NCBI GenBank assembly: GCA_023213395.1
Contig: CM041465.1
Span: forward strand, 233,623,741-233,687,740
Direction of reading: 5' to 3'
Source: Cycas panzhihuaensis
Lineage: Eukaryota; Cycadophyta
Length of the DNA: 64,000 nt
Made by a program: the position numbers and the translations under genes. Below the pieces are notes generated by a model, which did no database searches, was not told the origin of the DNA, and worked only from the letters and a program-made list of their open reading frames with translations. Every line of letters starts with the position of its first letter. Position 1 is the first letter of the stretch. Below are positions 33,403 through 49,882 of this stretch, in pieces.

Positions 33403-34870
33403 CCACATCTTGATGAGATTCTCATGCTTGTTTTAGGGAATTAGGTGAATCCGTTATACTTTTGGAGTCAATAAGCTATAGATACCTTGCATTTATCCAT
33501 CTAGATGGAAAGGGACATCATTGGTTTTAGTGGTGGTAGAAGGAGTACCCTATGAACTAATCTTGGGATCAATTTTGTAAAAGCTTCTTTGAAAAATATG
33601 AGAACACATGGAACCAAATATTCTTCAACCAACTCACAATAGAAACTTTCAAAAATGAGTTCTAAGCTCTCAAGAACATGGTTAATATGCAGCTAGGTTA
33701 ACCAACCTTAGTCAAAATCTATGTAGTTAGACTTAAGGAATACATCCATATACATCTTAAAAACATCCTTACTGAATACTTTGAGATAGGCCATAATCAT
33801 AGCCAAAGCAGTTGAAGTAGAAATTATAGTAGAATGTACATTCACCTCTCGACAAGATATACCATGGTGCCATTTCTCTCAACTAACAAATGTATAATTA
33901 CCATAACCTCGATGGGAGGATCACTGGGAGTATCATCCTACAATAAACCCCCTCAAAGTATAATGACCAACAATAGAACAAGCCATAAGATATGAGTGGG
34001 TAATAATGGTAATGACCAATAATAGAACAAGCCACATTTTGATGTGAGTGGGTAACAATGACCAATAATAGAACAAGCCACAAGATGTGAGTGGGTAACA
34101 AAGGTAATGACCAATAATAAAACAAGCCACATCTTGATGTGAGTGGGTAACAATGACCAACAATAGAACAAGCCACAAGATATGAGTGGGTAATAATGGT
34201 AATGACCAACAATAGAACAAGCCACAAGATGTGAGTGGGTAATGACCAACAATAGAATAAGCCACATCTTAATGAGATTCCCATGCTTGTTTTAGGGCAT
34301 TAGGTGAATCCATTATACTTTTGGAGTCAACAAGCTACAGACACCCTGCCCAACTCACCTTTGCATTTATCTATCTAGATGGAAAGGGACATCATTGGTT
34401 TTAGTGGTGATAGAAGGAGTACCCTATGAACTAATCTTGGGATCAATTTTGTAAAAGCTTCTTTGAACAATATGAGAACACATGGAACCAAACATTCTTC
34501 AACCAACTCACAATAGAAACTTTCAAAAATGAGTTCTAAGCTCTCAAGAACAGGGTTCATATGTAACTAGGTTAATCAACCTTAGTTAAAATCTATGTAG
34601 CTGGACTCAAGGAATACATCCATATACATCTTAAAAACATCCTTACTGAATACTTTGAGATAGGCCATAATCATAGCCAAAGTAGTTGAAGTAGAAATTA
34701 TAGTAGAATGTACATTCACCTCTTGACAAGATATACCATGGTGCCATTTCTCTCAACCAATAAATGTATAATTACCATAACCTCGATGGGAGGATCACTG
34801 GGAGTATCATCCTAAAACAAACCCCCTCAAAGTATAATGACCAACAATAGAACAAGCCACAAGATATTTT
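33403..34870 (+). pseudogene. Gypsy 2 Gag, duplicated and broken
   Basis: Capsid-like sequence reads SWDQFCKSFFEKYEN, with TIETFKNEF and TLVKIYVVRLKEYI after it, around 33560-33740. It resembles the conserved retrotransposon Gag region. The same block is repeated at 34262 onward, offset by 859 bases, with a minisatellite between the copies. Both copies have stops and the minisatellite units are not all multiples of three, so no full-length Gag can be made. A zinc knuckle was not found. Confidence 0.72.
33403..34870. repeat. Tandem duplication of ~600 bp, period 859
   Basis: Two long, very similar copies begin at CCACATCTT (33403 and 34262). Copy 1 runs into the minisatellite at about 33960 and copy 2 ends with a single unit of the same minisatellite at about 34838. 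Few differences are visible by eye, so the duplication looks younger than the element's LTR divergence. Confidence 0.9.
33960..34262. repeat. Minisatellite of 7 units with alternating 49/46-bp spacing
   Basis: Units start AATGACCAA at 33962, 34011, 34057, 34106, 34152, 34201 and 34241, giving spacings 49, 46, 49, 46, 49 and 40. The alternation means a 95-bp dimer is the higher-order unit. Each unit contains ATAGAACAAGCCAC and usually GTGAGTGGGTAA. Confidence 0.93.
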
Positions 34871-35700
34871 TGGGAAGCTAGCCTTTGCATCTAATGTGTA
34901 AAAAAATAGACTATTAGACATAGTAAGGTCTGTAAAACAAAAAGTATGGTCTTCACCATTGATCCTACAATATCAATTAATGAAGATCTTAATATAGATA
35001 ATGAACCTGAGGAAGACCTAGCCACAAAACCCCCCATTGACCCGAGCCAAAACTTAAAGTTTCCCTTTTTACTATCTCCTCTATCATCTCCTCTACCTCT
35101 TTCCCTAAACCCCTCTCGGTTAAAGGCACCGTGAAGAAGACTCTTATCACCATCTTTATTAATGGTGGTACATCACTTACTTCATCAACATCTCCTTGGC
35201 CAAATAACTTAATTTATATATAGTGCTAAAAACTAGTTTCACCTACTCCTTACTAGGATACCATAAACTCCATAATGAAGGTCTTATTAAAAACCTCCAC
35301 ATCCAAGTTAGTGTATATCGATTAAATTTTGATTTTTATGCCCTTTCCATAAGAGGATTGAATGGCATTCTAGGAGTTTAATGGATACAAACCCTTGGCA
35401 CTTACAACACTGATAATTTCCCTACTAACCCCTTCATTCTATTTAAAAGACCACTTTGGATAAACACATAAACTATATGGGATTCAACTGCCTCCCAATA
35501 AACTCTTATCCATGAAGCAAATAAGCAAATAACTGAATAGTAATATCAAATACATAGTCTAGCTAAATAATATTCAATCTCAAGTAGAAATTTACCCTAA
35601 CATCCAAACCATCCTTACTAAGTATTAACCTATTTTCAACCCACTTCCCAACAATCTCCTCCCCACAAGACTAAGGCTTCCACCACACCATTGAACTTCA
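34871..35700 (+). pseudogene. Gypsy 2 protease region
   Basis: An acidic stretch (NEPEEDLATKPP) near 35000 is followed by GTVKKTLITIFINGG near 35125-35170. Gypsy proteases here read a catalytic D-x-G; the Asp is replaced by Asn (AAT at 35161), a G-to-A type change. The rest, up to RT, is variable linker with several stops. Confidence 0.7.
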
Positions 35701-36960
35701 AAACCCTCACAACCCCATTAGCCTAGGAGCCTATCATAATTCCTACTTTTTAAAAAAAGGAATTGAATGGATTATAATAGAACTCATAGACATGGGGATA
35801 ATACAACCTAAGAAAATCCCTTATGCAACCCCCATTGTGCTTATTAGGAAAAAAAATATGGTTTATTTTAACTCTACATTGATTATCGGGAGTTTAACAA
35901 ACTAACTATTAAAAATAAATTTCCTACTACTGAAATCAATGATATGTTAGATGAAATTCATAAGGCAACCATTTTTTCCAAATTGGGACTATAATTAGGG
36001 TATTATCAAATTCTCATCACTCCAGAAGACTATCATAAAATTATCTTTTGAATACATGATTGGCATTTTGAATTTTAGGTTATGCCATTTCGGTTATACA
36101 ATACCTTAGCTACATTTCAAGGTCTAATGAATAAGATCTTTGGATGCTAGCTTCACAAGTTCATCATTGTCTTTTTTAATGATATCCTTATTTATAGTTC
36201 TCATATATCTAATTATTTATAACATTTAAAAGTTACCCTTTAGATTCTCTCCTAATATAAACTCTATTCTAAAATGAGTAAGTGTGAGTTTGAGAAGACT
36301 AAACTCTAGTATTCGGGCCATATCATCTTGACTGAAGGAGTCTGAGTAGACTTTGATAAAATTTTAGTCATCACCACATGGCCCACCCTAAAGAACCTCA
36401 CTCAGTTACTAGCCTTCCTTAGACTCATAGGGTACTATCATCAATTCATAAAAAAACATGCTTCCATTACTACCCCCTAACCAATTTGCTTTAGAAGGAC
36501 TCCTTTCAATGGTCCTTTAATATTAGGGACACATTCAACCATCTAAATTTCTCATATCTACCAGTCCAGTATTAACCACCCTAGACTTTTGACAACTATT
36601 CCAGCTTGAATGCAATGCCTCAGGAGTAGGCTTAGGAGCTATCCTTATGTAATATTTCCACCTAATTGTCTTGAAAAGTCAAAAACTTAAAGATCATGAA
36701 TGCTGATTTTCAACTTACCAAATAGAGATTAAGGCCATCCTCCATGTAGTTGAGAAATTATGTTAATATTTACTTAGATATAAATTTACTATCTTAATTG
36801 ATCACCATACTCTTTGCTACCTTCTCAATTAACCAGTCCTTTCTAAAGAACAAAGTGGGTTAATCACCTATAAGTGTTCAACTTCACCATATCTTTTAAA
36901 AAGGACAAAGAAAACATGGTAGTTAATGCCCTCTCTTACCTACCTTCAGAACCATCCAAG
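35701..36960 (+). pseudogene. Gypsy 2 reverse transcriptase and RNase H
   Basis: RT motifs appear in order: IIQPKKIPYATPIVL near 35800, [14 protein letters not shown] near 35880, ATIFSKLGL and GYYQILI near 35965-36010, VMPFRLYNTLATFQ near 36080 (usual VMPFGLxNAPATFQ), and FFNDILIYSS at about 36170-36200, where YVDDIL is expected (one Asp kept). LRLIGYYHQFI near 36420 marks the connection. RNase H remnants lie near 36590-36800. Gln and other codons are replaced by stops at many places. Confidence 0.85.
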
Positions 36961-36999
36961 CCTATATTACAAGCTATCTTTGACCCTAATCTACATGGT

Positions 37000-38430
37000 T
37001 ATAAGAATTAGTAGAAGATAATTAATCCCAACTAGATTTTGTTAAGTGGTCCTAAAAAATCCAACATTAGAAGGATTAGACCTTGCAAAACACCCATCTT
37101 CTCTACAAAAATCAAATATTTGTCTATCTATCATCTCCCTTCATTCTTTATATTTTAAATGAGTACCATACTACCCCTTTAGGAGGTCACTCAAGTTTTG
37201 ATAAAACCTATTGATGTATTTGATCTGACTTCTACTGGCCTCACATAAAATCATCCATAATGACCTTCATTATAGAATGTGATGTTTGTTAATATAATAA
37301 AGTAGATATGAAGGCTCAGCGTGGGCTCCTCCAACCCCTTCAAATTTCATAAGGCAAATGGAAATATATTGCCATGGATTTCATCATAGGCCTTCCATCA
37401 TTTACTAGAAATGACTCCATTTGGGTACTCATCAATAAACTAATAAAATATGTACAATTTCTACTAGCCTACATATCTTACTGAGCCTCTCACTTGGTTA
37501 ACCTATATATCTAATTTATTTTTTACATCCATAAATTTTCATCTACCACAATTTTAGATTGAGACCCTATATTCATATCTTTGTGTTGGCAAGAACTCTT
37601 CCATGTAGTTGGCACCTCTTTTAACATGAGTTCCTCTTATCATCCCTAGATAGATGCTCAATCTAAGGTCCTTAATAGAACTTTAGAGATACATCTCTAT
37701 TGTTTTGCCTCTGAATACCAAAATCAATAGACCTCTTAGTTAGCTCCAATAGAATACTGGTATAACTTATCACACCACTCTATAATTGGCATGCCCCCCT
37801 TAATGGCCCTATATAGTTATCCCCCACTTTCCCATCATACATTGGCCACTAATCTGCATATAGCCTCAGTACAATAGAAATTGTAAGATATAGACAAAAT
37901 CTTAAATACTCTCAAACAAAACTTGGCAATGACTCATAATTATATAAAGTAACTCATTGAGTACCACTACTTTGATTGATCATTTTCTATTAGTGATATG
38001 GGCCTTGTTCATCTCTAACCCTATAAGCAGTAGTCATTCCACCATAACAAAAACCATAAACTTAATCCTCAATACTATGGTCCCTATAAGGTCTGCTAAT
38101 ACATTGGTGAAGTTCTTTATGCCCTTGACCTACCTTCTAATACCAACATCCATAACACCTTCCATATGCCATGCCTTAAACAGCTCCTTGGAAAGTCTAT
38201 TATCCCACAAACTACTCTCTCAATCCTTTTTGAAGAGCAACTCCTAGCTATTCCCCCAAGTTATATTTTGGACACTTGACAATGCCATCTCTAGAATAGG
38301 ACCATTTCTAAACATCAAATACAATGGACTAGTAAGGGACTTGAGGAAGCAACATGGGAGCTAGATGAATTCATCAAGTAGCATCCACATCTCTTATGTT
38401 GTAAAGAATTAGTGTCTCAGGGGAGGGGAT
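37000..38430 (+). pseudogene. Gypsy 2 integrase with chromodomain-like tail
   Basis: The zinc domain shows a His near 37190 and ECDVC near 37275. The core reads YIAMDFIIGLPSF near 37370 (first catalytic Asp), a DxDPIF segment near 37565 and SSSYHP with QSKVLNRTLE near 37630-37690 (usual TAYHPQTDGQTEVVNRxLE), so the catalytic Glu appears changed to Lys. The C-terminus reads YYGPYKVC near 38070. The last part, QIQWTSKGLEEATWE and LDEFIK near 38320-38380, matches the conserved end of a chromodomain (VQWxGxPxEEATWE), which in chromoviruses guides insertion toward heterochromatin. Many stops are present. Confidence 0.83.
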
Positions 38431-38431
38431 T
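38414..38431 (+). other. Polypurine tract of gypsy 2
   Basis: CAGGGGAGGGGATT directly before the TG of the 3' LTR; classic plus-strand primer. Confidence 0.88.
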
Positions 38432-38757
38432 TGTTACATAACTGCTAGTACTTGGAAGAACTCTCATGAATGTGCTCCTTGTTAGTAAGAAGTGAATGTT
38501 AATGTTGACCATTAAAATGTGTGCATAAGCTGCTTAGGGCCATTAATAGAAACACAAGTTGAATGCCTCTCCAATGAGATTCATTTGCTGAACAAACCAA
38601 TTTGCCTATTTAAGGCCCTATGGATGTAAAAGAAGATTAGTTTACAATGTGAAATTACTGTCACCCTTTAGTGTAATCTTTTACAGTTCATTTGTGCTCT
38701 TTTTCTATGTTCTATTTTTTATTTAAGTGTAAAGAAATACCGAGAGGAACCATTTCG
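38432..38757 (+). repeat. 3' LTR of gypsy 2
   Basis: TGTTACATAA to ATTTCG, partner of 32347-32684. The terminal CA has become CG. It is followed at once by the GTAAG duplication. Confidence 0.88.
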
Positions 38758-40360
38758 GTAAGAACTTAGATACTAAGGTATCTAATAAACATATTGTAAG
38801 GGATATCAACTTTAGGAAAACAAAACTACAATGATTTGAACTTGGAAGAAAGGATTCTTGTTTCAGATGTAGGGAAAGGTAGGGTCCAATATATAAATAC
38901 ACTAGGGATTAGCTTTATGCGATAAAACTAGAACTAAAATTAGTAGAAGAAATTAAGAGGGATAAAATCAATTTAGATTCTTTATAAGAAATTCTAAATA
39001 TAGAGGAAGATGTCCCTTAAATATCTTTCTCAATAATGTTGGGGTTAAGAAGGTCCAATATACTTGAGCTACGAGGATATATTAAGAAGGGATTGGTAAC
39101 AATCTTAATTGATCTAGGGAGCATCTATAATTTCATAAATTGATTTACAACTTAATGCCCAAAGTTGTTCCCAACTAAGATACTCAAGTTTCAAGTAAGT
39201 ATTGGTGGCATGCTAAAAATATTAAGGCAAGATAAACTTGAAAATCTTAAATTAGAAATTAGGGATACAACCTTGAACAAAACTTCTACATCATAGAGGT
39301 AAGCAGAGTACATATAATGTAAGGATATTAATGGTTGTAAATTCTCAATACCATGGAAGTAAATATAGATGAGCTTTTCATATAATATAATAAAAGAGAA
39401 AACAAATCATGTTGTAAGTGAAATGACCTACAAAAAAAAAAGATAGTGTCATCATATCAAATAGAAAAACTCATGAGTGAAAGACGCATAGGTATGGTAG
39501 CCCAGTTGTTCTCTCTACAAGTAGAAGTAGAGGAGGAAATTAAGGTGGAATCATAAGTGCAAGAAATAATAAACAAATAAGAGGAAGTTTTTCAAGACCT
39601 CCTTACAGGATTATGCCCTAATTGTAAAACATAACATGTAATTAAATTAAAACATGGCATAATATCTATAATGGTTAATCCTTATAAACATCTACATCAC
39701 TATAAGAATAAGATAGAAAAAAATGTATAAGATTTACAATGTTAAACATTTTGGTTAGAAAAATAGATGGTTTATTCTATATATGCATCAATTATCATGT
39801 CTTTAATAAAGCCATAATAATAAATTATTTTCTAATTTTAAGAATTGAAGAACTACTAGATAAGCTCCCTAAAGCCAAACATTTTACAAAAAATTAATCT
39901 TTCTTTAAGATATCACTAGATTGGGATTAAAGAAGAAGATACTCCCAAAAAAACTTTTTGTTCTCATCATGGCCATTAAGAGTTCAAAGTGATGCCTTTC
40001 AACCTCACAAATACTCTAACTACTTTCTTAGCAATAATGAATAGAATTCTAGCATAATTTTTATGAAAAATTTATGTTTATTTTCTTTAATAATATTATA
40101 ATATATAGTAGGTGGTAGAAGGAACACGTCACTTACATCAAGAAGGTCTTAAATCTGTTATGAAAAACTACTTATATATGTTACTCTAAGTGTATTTTCA
40201 CTAAAGAAGAGGCTAAGTACTTAAGATACATTATCTCTAGAGGAGTCAAAGTAACTTCTGTAAATATTAAAGTTTTCTTGGAATGGTCCATACCCAAGAA
40301 TATTACTAGACTAAGGAGATTTCTGGGGCTCATAAGATATTGACTGCAGATGAGTAAGGG
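38758..40360 (+). pseudogene. Gypsy 3 zinc knuckle, protease and partial RT
   Basis: A knuckle remnant SCFRCRER lies near 38870. The protease motif VTILIDLGSIYNFIN near 39090-39135 keeps the catalytic Asp and shows the usual IDxGSxxNFI pattern. RT pieces are IPKNI-like and FFNNIIIYS near 40080-40110 (YVDD-equivalent with Asp lost to Asn), then EAKYLRYIISRGVKV near 40210-40250 and ITRLRRFLGLIRY near 40300-40340. Sequence similarity ends near 40360. The 5' part is continued by the pieces at 22177 and 32273. Confidence 0.75.
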
Positions 40361-43300
40361 AAGAGAATGTATAGATCATGACCTCGAAGTAGATCCAAAG
40401 GGTATGGGAGAGCTAAATGAGGAAGGATGCAAGTATACTCCCCCCATAGGGGCACTTGTGTATCTCTTATACACAATCATGGGGATGAAGGACATGATGC
40501 TTGATTAGCTAAGCTAAAGGCAACATGTAGGTGTATGTGACATGCCAAGAAAAGATAAAAATAAAAAGGAAAGGAATTGAAACTAATTATAACTAATCAA
40601 CAAAAGTTGAAGGGTATTATGTAAAGAGGCAAATGAAATAGGCATGTATCAACCAATAAATCAAGTTGAATACAAACTAGTAGCAACTGAGGTAAGATTA
40701 ATTAACCTATGACAAGTGTCCTCAAGAGGACTAAACAACATATAAAAGCCCTCACAATATAAGGGGGTTAATCAAGTGTGAATGCCTATAACTTCTATGT
40801 CATTACATGCCTATCCTATGTAGCTAAAATCCCCAAGGCTAACTAGCCTATCCTAACCCCCTTAGCTCCTACACTTGACCTAAAAATGATAAACTAGATC
40901 TAAAAGGATAGGGAAGTGATTACCTAGAGTGAGAGGTCTAAAGGAATCAAGATCATAGAATAGATCTACTCATAGATTAGTTAGTAAGACTCATTAATAT
41001 CGATGATGGCTCTTATATATATATATACAAGAGTGGCCTGATAGTATTTATATTAGATTCTAATAAACCTCAAGCTTTAAGTGGGTAAAGGAAGGTAGAG
41101 GTCATTGCTCTCAATAAGAGAGATGAAGTTCACTCGACTATCTATGTCTTATATATTAGCATATGGTGAGGATAGGCACACTTCAATTGCCTATTTGGAA
41201 TACAAATTAGAGACTCAACACCTAAAGGTGTAAGACAACCTCTCTCATCTAGCAATGACAACTAGGTAGAAAGATAACTTTCCCCCCTCTTTGATGGAAA
41301 GAATGACCCTACCCTAATAGAGGTGAAAGAAGTAAATAAAGGACACACCTAATACATCTAATATACAATTTTAATTAGATGAAAAGAACAAATTATCCTA
41401 GTTAACCAGAGTAGAATGTTGCTCCATGAATTTAAGGACCTATAATAGGTGTAATCCTCTCCTTTGTTAGGCCTTTGAGAAAGCACACATCATAACAAAA
41501 TAAGGATACAAATGTCGTATGCAAAATGCAACCAAAATAAAGGAAATATCTTTTGACCCTTTCTCTTTTTGTTCTTTTTTCTCTTTCCCCTTTTTCTTTA
41601 AAAGAAAATCCTATAGGCAAGGATGAAAGTAGTTAGGCAAAAATACTTAAACATGCAAGAAGATATCATTTTCCTGAGACACTTCTTTTCCAAAGCAAAA
41701 TTATAAAATGAAATAATGATATAGGTGCCTTTTTCCTTTAGTAAATAAAGCTACTAAAGTGAGGTTAATGCAAAATGCCTAATAGGACACACTAAATAAC
41801 AAGTTTTACACCTTTTTAAGCAAATTATAGCTCACCAAACTACCAAATAAGACTAAATAGTAGTTAGTCTAACACACATTTATCAAAATAACCAAATTTC
41901 TAGAAAAAATTCAGCAACATTTCTACTTACCGAATCAAGCTATGATGAGAAAAGTTTGTGTAGGAATCTCAAATGCTAAAAAAATGTAATAAAAATACCT
42001 CAATACTAACTTGTATTATAGCCTTTTCTAGTTGATTTTTAATAGTATAATGACTATATAATAAGCACCAAAGCTTGATGGGAAAGTGATGGAGAGAGAG
42101 AAAAGAGAGGAGAGTGTCCAACTTGCTCCATATGCTCAAATACCAACAACAACAACATAGAGCTCCTCCACTTATAAGAGTTAATGACATGCACCCAACT
42201 ATTGAAGAGAAAATCATGGAAAAGCTACCAAATAAATAAATTCTACAAAGCATGTGAAACAACTTAATAGCAAATAAGGAATGGGCCTAAGAAATGGAAA
42301 CTTGTCCACTTCCTTTAGAGACCAAATGAGTAAATACTGGGCCATCCTTCATCTACAAGACACTAATACTTAAAGAAGGTGAAGCATGATAAAGGAAAAC
42401 AAACTAAAATCAAAGTAATATGTTGGCATATAAAAGGCAAAGCAATGCTAAAAAATAAAATAGATCAAACCTTGGGACAAGGGTGAAAATTTTGGATTTG
42501 TGGGAGGATTACCCCATTATAAAGGATGAAGGGATTCCAGTGACAATCAAATCTAATCAAATAATACTATAATATGTCAAATAATCAACCTTGAAGTCAA
42601 GAATAGAAGCTAGTGAAGGGAATTAAGTGAACTCAAGAAGTCTAATAATAATCTGACAACATAGCAATAACTCAATGCAATCTCAACTTGACCTCCCCTT
42701 CCAATGAAAAAAGGGACGAATTAATAGATGAGGGTAAGGGGTTAGGTACATGGTTTTAAGCCCCTTGTTTTAGGAGAAGCCATGGGTAGAAGCCCATAGA
42801 TTTGGAAGAAATCAAGGGCCATGGGCATTGAATAGCCCATGGTTTCATCAAAACCAATGGGCCATCCATGGTTTTGATGGGGCAATAAATGAGGCTCATA
42901 TTTGGGTGCCATTAATGCATAGCCAAACGTGAGCTTTAAAAAAATTATAAGTGTAAAATATCATACTACGAAGTTTGAAGTAGTACGCAAAAAATCTTTA
43001 TGATACCATCAAGCTTTGCTTTTTCTTACTTTGTTATGCAAAAATTGGTCAAGTATATCATAAAACAGGAATGAAAGTGAGATAAGCAATTGACTTAGTG
43101 GTATAAGAAGAAAATGAGTAAAAATAGATCAAATCTAAGGAAAACAAGTCTAAACGAGCAAACTAAGGATGAGAAGGACATAAACATAGTAAGAGAAAGA
43201 TGAAATATATCTTACAAAGGTACTAAGAGGTTGTTATTAACTCATCAAGCTCAAAGAGAGAATAATAAAGCCATCGACCATGGTCAAAATCATCATTGGC

Positions 43301-45213
43301 AAGATACAATCATACTCATCCAACAAATACATAGGCAAACAAGGTCATATACTCATAAAATAGCTACTCTAATCTATACTAAGCTATGCTAACTAAATAG
43401 TAAGCACATACCCTCACATGTTGTGATGCCCATGACATTTCTAAATTATAAGAAACACTTACAACCTTGGTAATAAAACCTCTTTAGATAATGGCTATAA
43501 GATGGTGAATACTATCAATAATATTTTATTTAATTTATTAGTAAGCCCATAAATATGAAAGGGGAAGCTAGTCTTCTATAATTTAACCTCCTTAGTAAGT
43601 GTTCAGAGAATGTTGCCCTTAGTTTAGCCTTGTCGATAAGAACTTCAAAGGTGCACTAACTAGGGTGGAAGATTAATCCGTGAAAGGTGAGCTAGTGGCT
43701 ATGACAAACTTAGATGAACACAAATAGGGCCAGCATACTTTATCCTTTATAGTGGCTATTTCTCAGAGTGGTCTTAGGTGGTTGAGGGATTGCCTCAGTA
43801 GGCAAAAAGGGTTGAGTATGATAGTTAAAGATTTTGGCTCAAGAGCCATAGGACTTAGGCAAAAGTGGGAATGCCTTAAATGCCAAGAGATAAGGATTTA
43901 AAGGTCAAGGATAATCACGATAGTTTAGCTTTATTAGTAGTTGTTTCTTAAAGGAGGAATTATTTGGGCTTATTTAAGAGCTAAGTTTTTTGGTTTTATA
44001 ATTATTTTTAGTTTTTCATTATTTTGTGATGTTTTTAGATTTTTTATTATTTTATAATATTTTTGTATTATTAGTTGATTTCTAAAAGGAAAATAGGTTA
44101 AAAGGAAACAATACAAATCGAAAAGCATGAGATTGTAGACATTGTAGGGGCGATATCCCTTTTGAAAAGTCGTAGTTAGATCAAATACTTATAAATTTAT
44201 AAGATAATTTATCCTTATTATAGAGCAAGAGTGGCAGTTTAGGCTCTGATTGGATCAAAGTAGAAAGTTGGTATGTTATCCCAACCTCACCAATAGGTAT
44301 AATATCCTGAGGTTATCACCATAGTTTAATCTCTTAAGTGAGTGCCTCTCAAAGGTGGCAATAAGGAAGATGGTATGTAGACTTGGTTTCATTAGGGGGC
44401 TTGATGGCCTTAAAGAGGATCGCCCACCTATGGTAGATGATGCTTGAGGATAAAGGTAACTAATTAATCCATCTTAGTGTTGTGTCTCTGTGGGATGTGG
44501 TGGATTGATATTATAGAAAACTGGGCTAAAAATTACCTAGCATGATTAGGAAGAGTGCATAGTTAAGGGCAATGAACTTGGTAGACTTAGGTAAGCTGGT
44601 AGACAATAAGCTGGGAGTTAAAAAGCAATAAGATAGGGCCATGGTAAACTTGTAATGCATTATTCAAGGTCTCAATGATAGCAGTATACTCAATTATATT
44701 ATTAGTTGTTATAAGGTAGGTAGATCCTAGACTAAATCAAGATATGTCCTAAATGATCTCAGATGGTCCAAACTATAATAAATAAGCTAGGGTTTCTACA
44801 GTTACCCCTGTTAGTGTGACTGATTAATGCCATGGACAAATGCAACAATAATACAAAGATAAATTAATAAATAGGGGAATGGAGTGGGAATTAATAAATG
44901 TCACTAAGGCTTAGGTTTATGTGGTCACTTTAACTATAAAGATATGTTAAACATGGATCCCCATAGGTGGCTCAGTGTCACTATCATGATAGGTTTCCTT
45001 AATTTATTCTAATCCTCAAAATACCAAATAGGTTTTAATCATGATTAAGGCCACAATGGACCTAAACAACCAGACTCGAAGGTCCTAAATGACCCATACA
45101 TTTAGACCCAAACTACAAACCACAAGTGGGAATGAAGACAACATGTGACTTATCTCATATATTAAGAAGGTAATGAGGGGTATATACATAAATTTATATA
45201 TTTACAATATCTT
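40361..45213. other. Unassigned AT-rich DNA
   Basis: About 4.9 kb without a recognisable coding domain, LTR pair or RNA gene. Visible landmarks are a pyrimidine-rich tract at about 41550-41602, a cluster of CCCATGG/CCATGGG motifs with a perfect 11-bp hairpin at 42846-42879, and 43450-44800, which has a less AT-rich, repeat-like texture. A short block with GTTATCCCAACC near 44275 has a weak match near 51070. It may be old gypsy LTR or spacer sequence. Confidence 0.45.

Positions 45214-49882
<4,669 letters not shown>

Larger units (their letters stand above)
32347..38757 (+). mobile_element. Ty3-gypsy element 2, chromovirus-like, both LTRs and TSD
   Basis: LTRs of 338 and 326 bp flank Gag, protease, RT, RNase H, integrase and a chromodomain-like tail, in gypsy order on the plus strand. 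A 5-bp direct repeat GTAAG lies on both sides (32342-32346 and 38758-38762). A textbook polypurine tract precedes the 3' LTR. The C-terminal tail suggests the chromovirus branch. A long duplication disturbs Gag and nearly every domain has stops. I found no clear primer-binding site after the 5' LTR. Confidence 0.88.
21756..40360 (+). mobile_element. Ty3-gypsy element 3, old and split by two later insertions
   Basis: Gag-like sequence at 22177-22501, a short piece at 32273-32346 and Gag-knuckle, protease and RT remnants at 38758-40360 are in the right order and orientation to be one element. Copia D (with E inside) separates the first two pieces and gypsy 2 separates the last two. The GTAAG target duplication of gypsy 2 shows that the pieces on its two sides were once adjacent. 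LTRs of this element were not found; both ends are approximate. Confidence 0.6.

Noticed and set aside
33960-34262. Possible CRISPR-like array
   Set aside because: Units are adjacent near-identical repeats without unique spacers, in a plant retrotransposon; a minisatellite explains it.
33898-34284. Three overlapping minus-strand open frames with repeated hydrophobic segments
   Set aside because: Antisense readings of the minisatellite in gypsy 2 Gag. The hydrophobic pattern is the same unit read in three frames, not a membrane protein.
37957-38247. 96-codon plus-strand open frame
   Set aside because: An alternative frame over the gypsy 2 integrase C-terminus; the integrase-like frame shows the family motifs.
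41969-42262. 97-codon minus-strand open frame, hydrophobic and Cys-rich
   Set aside because: No recognisable domain and no supporting context; likely chance in AT-rich DNA.
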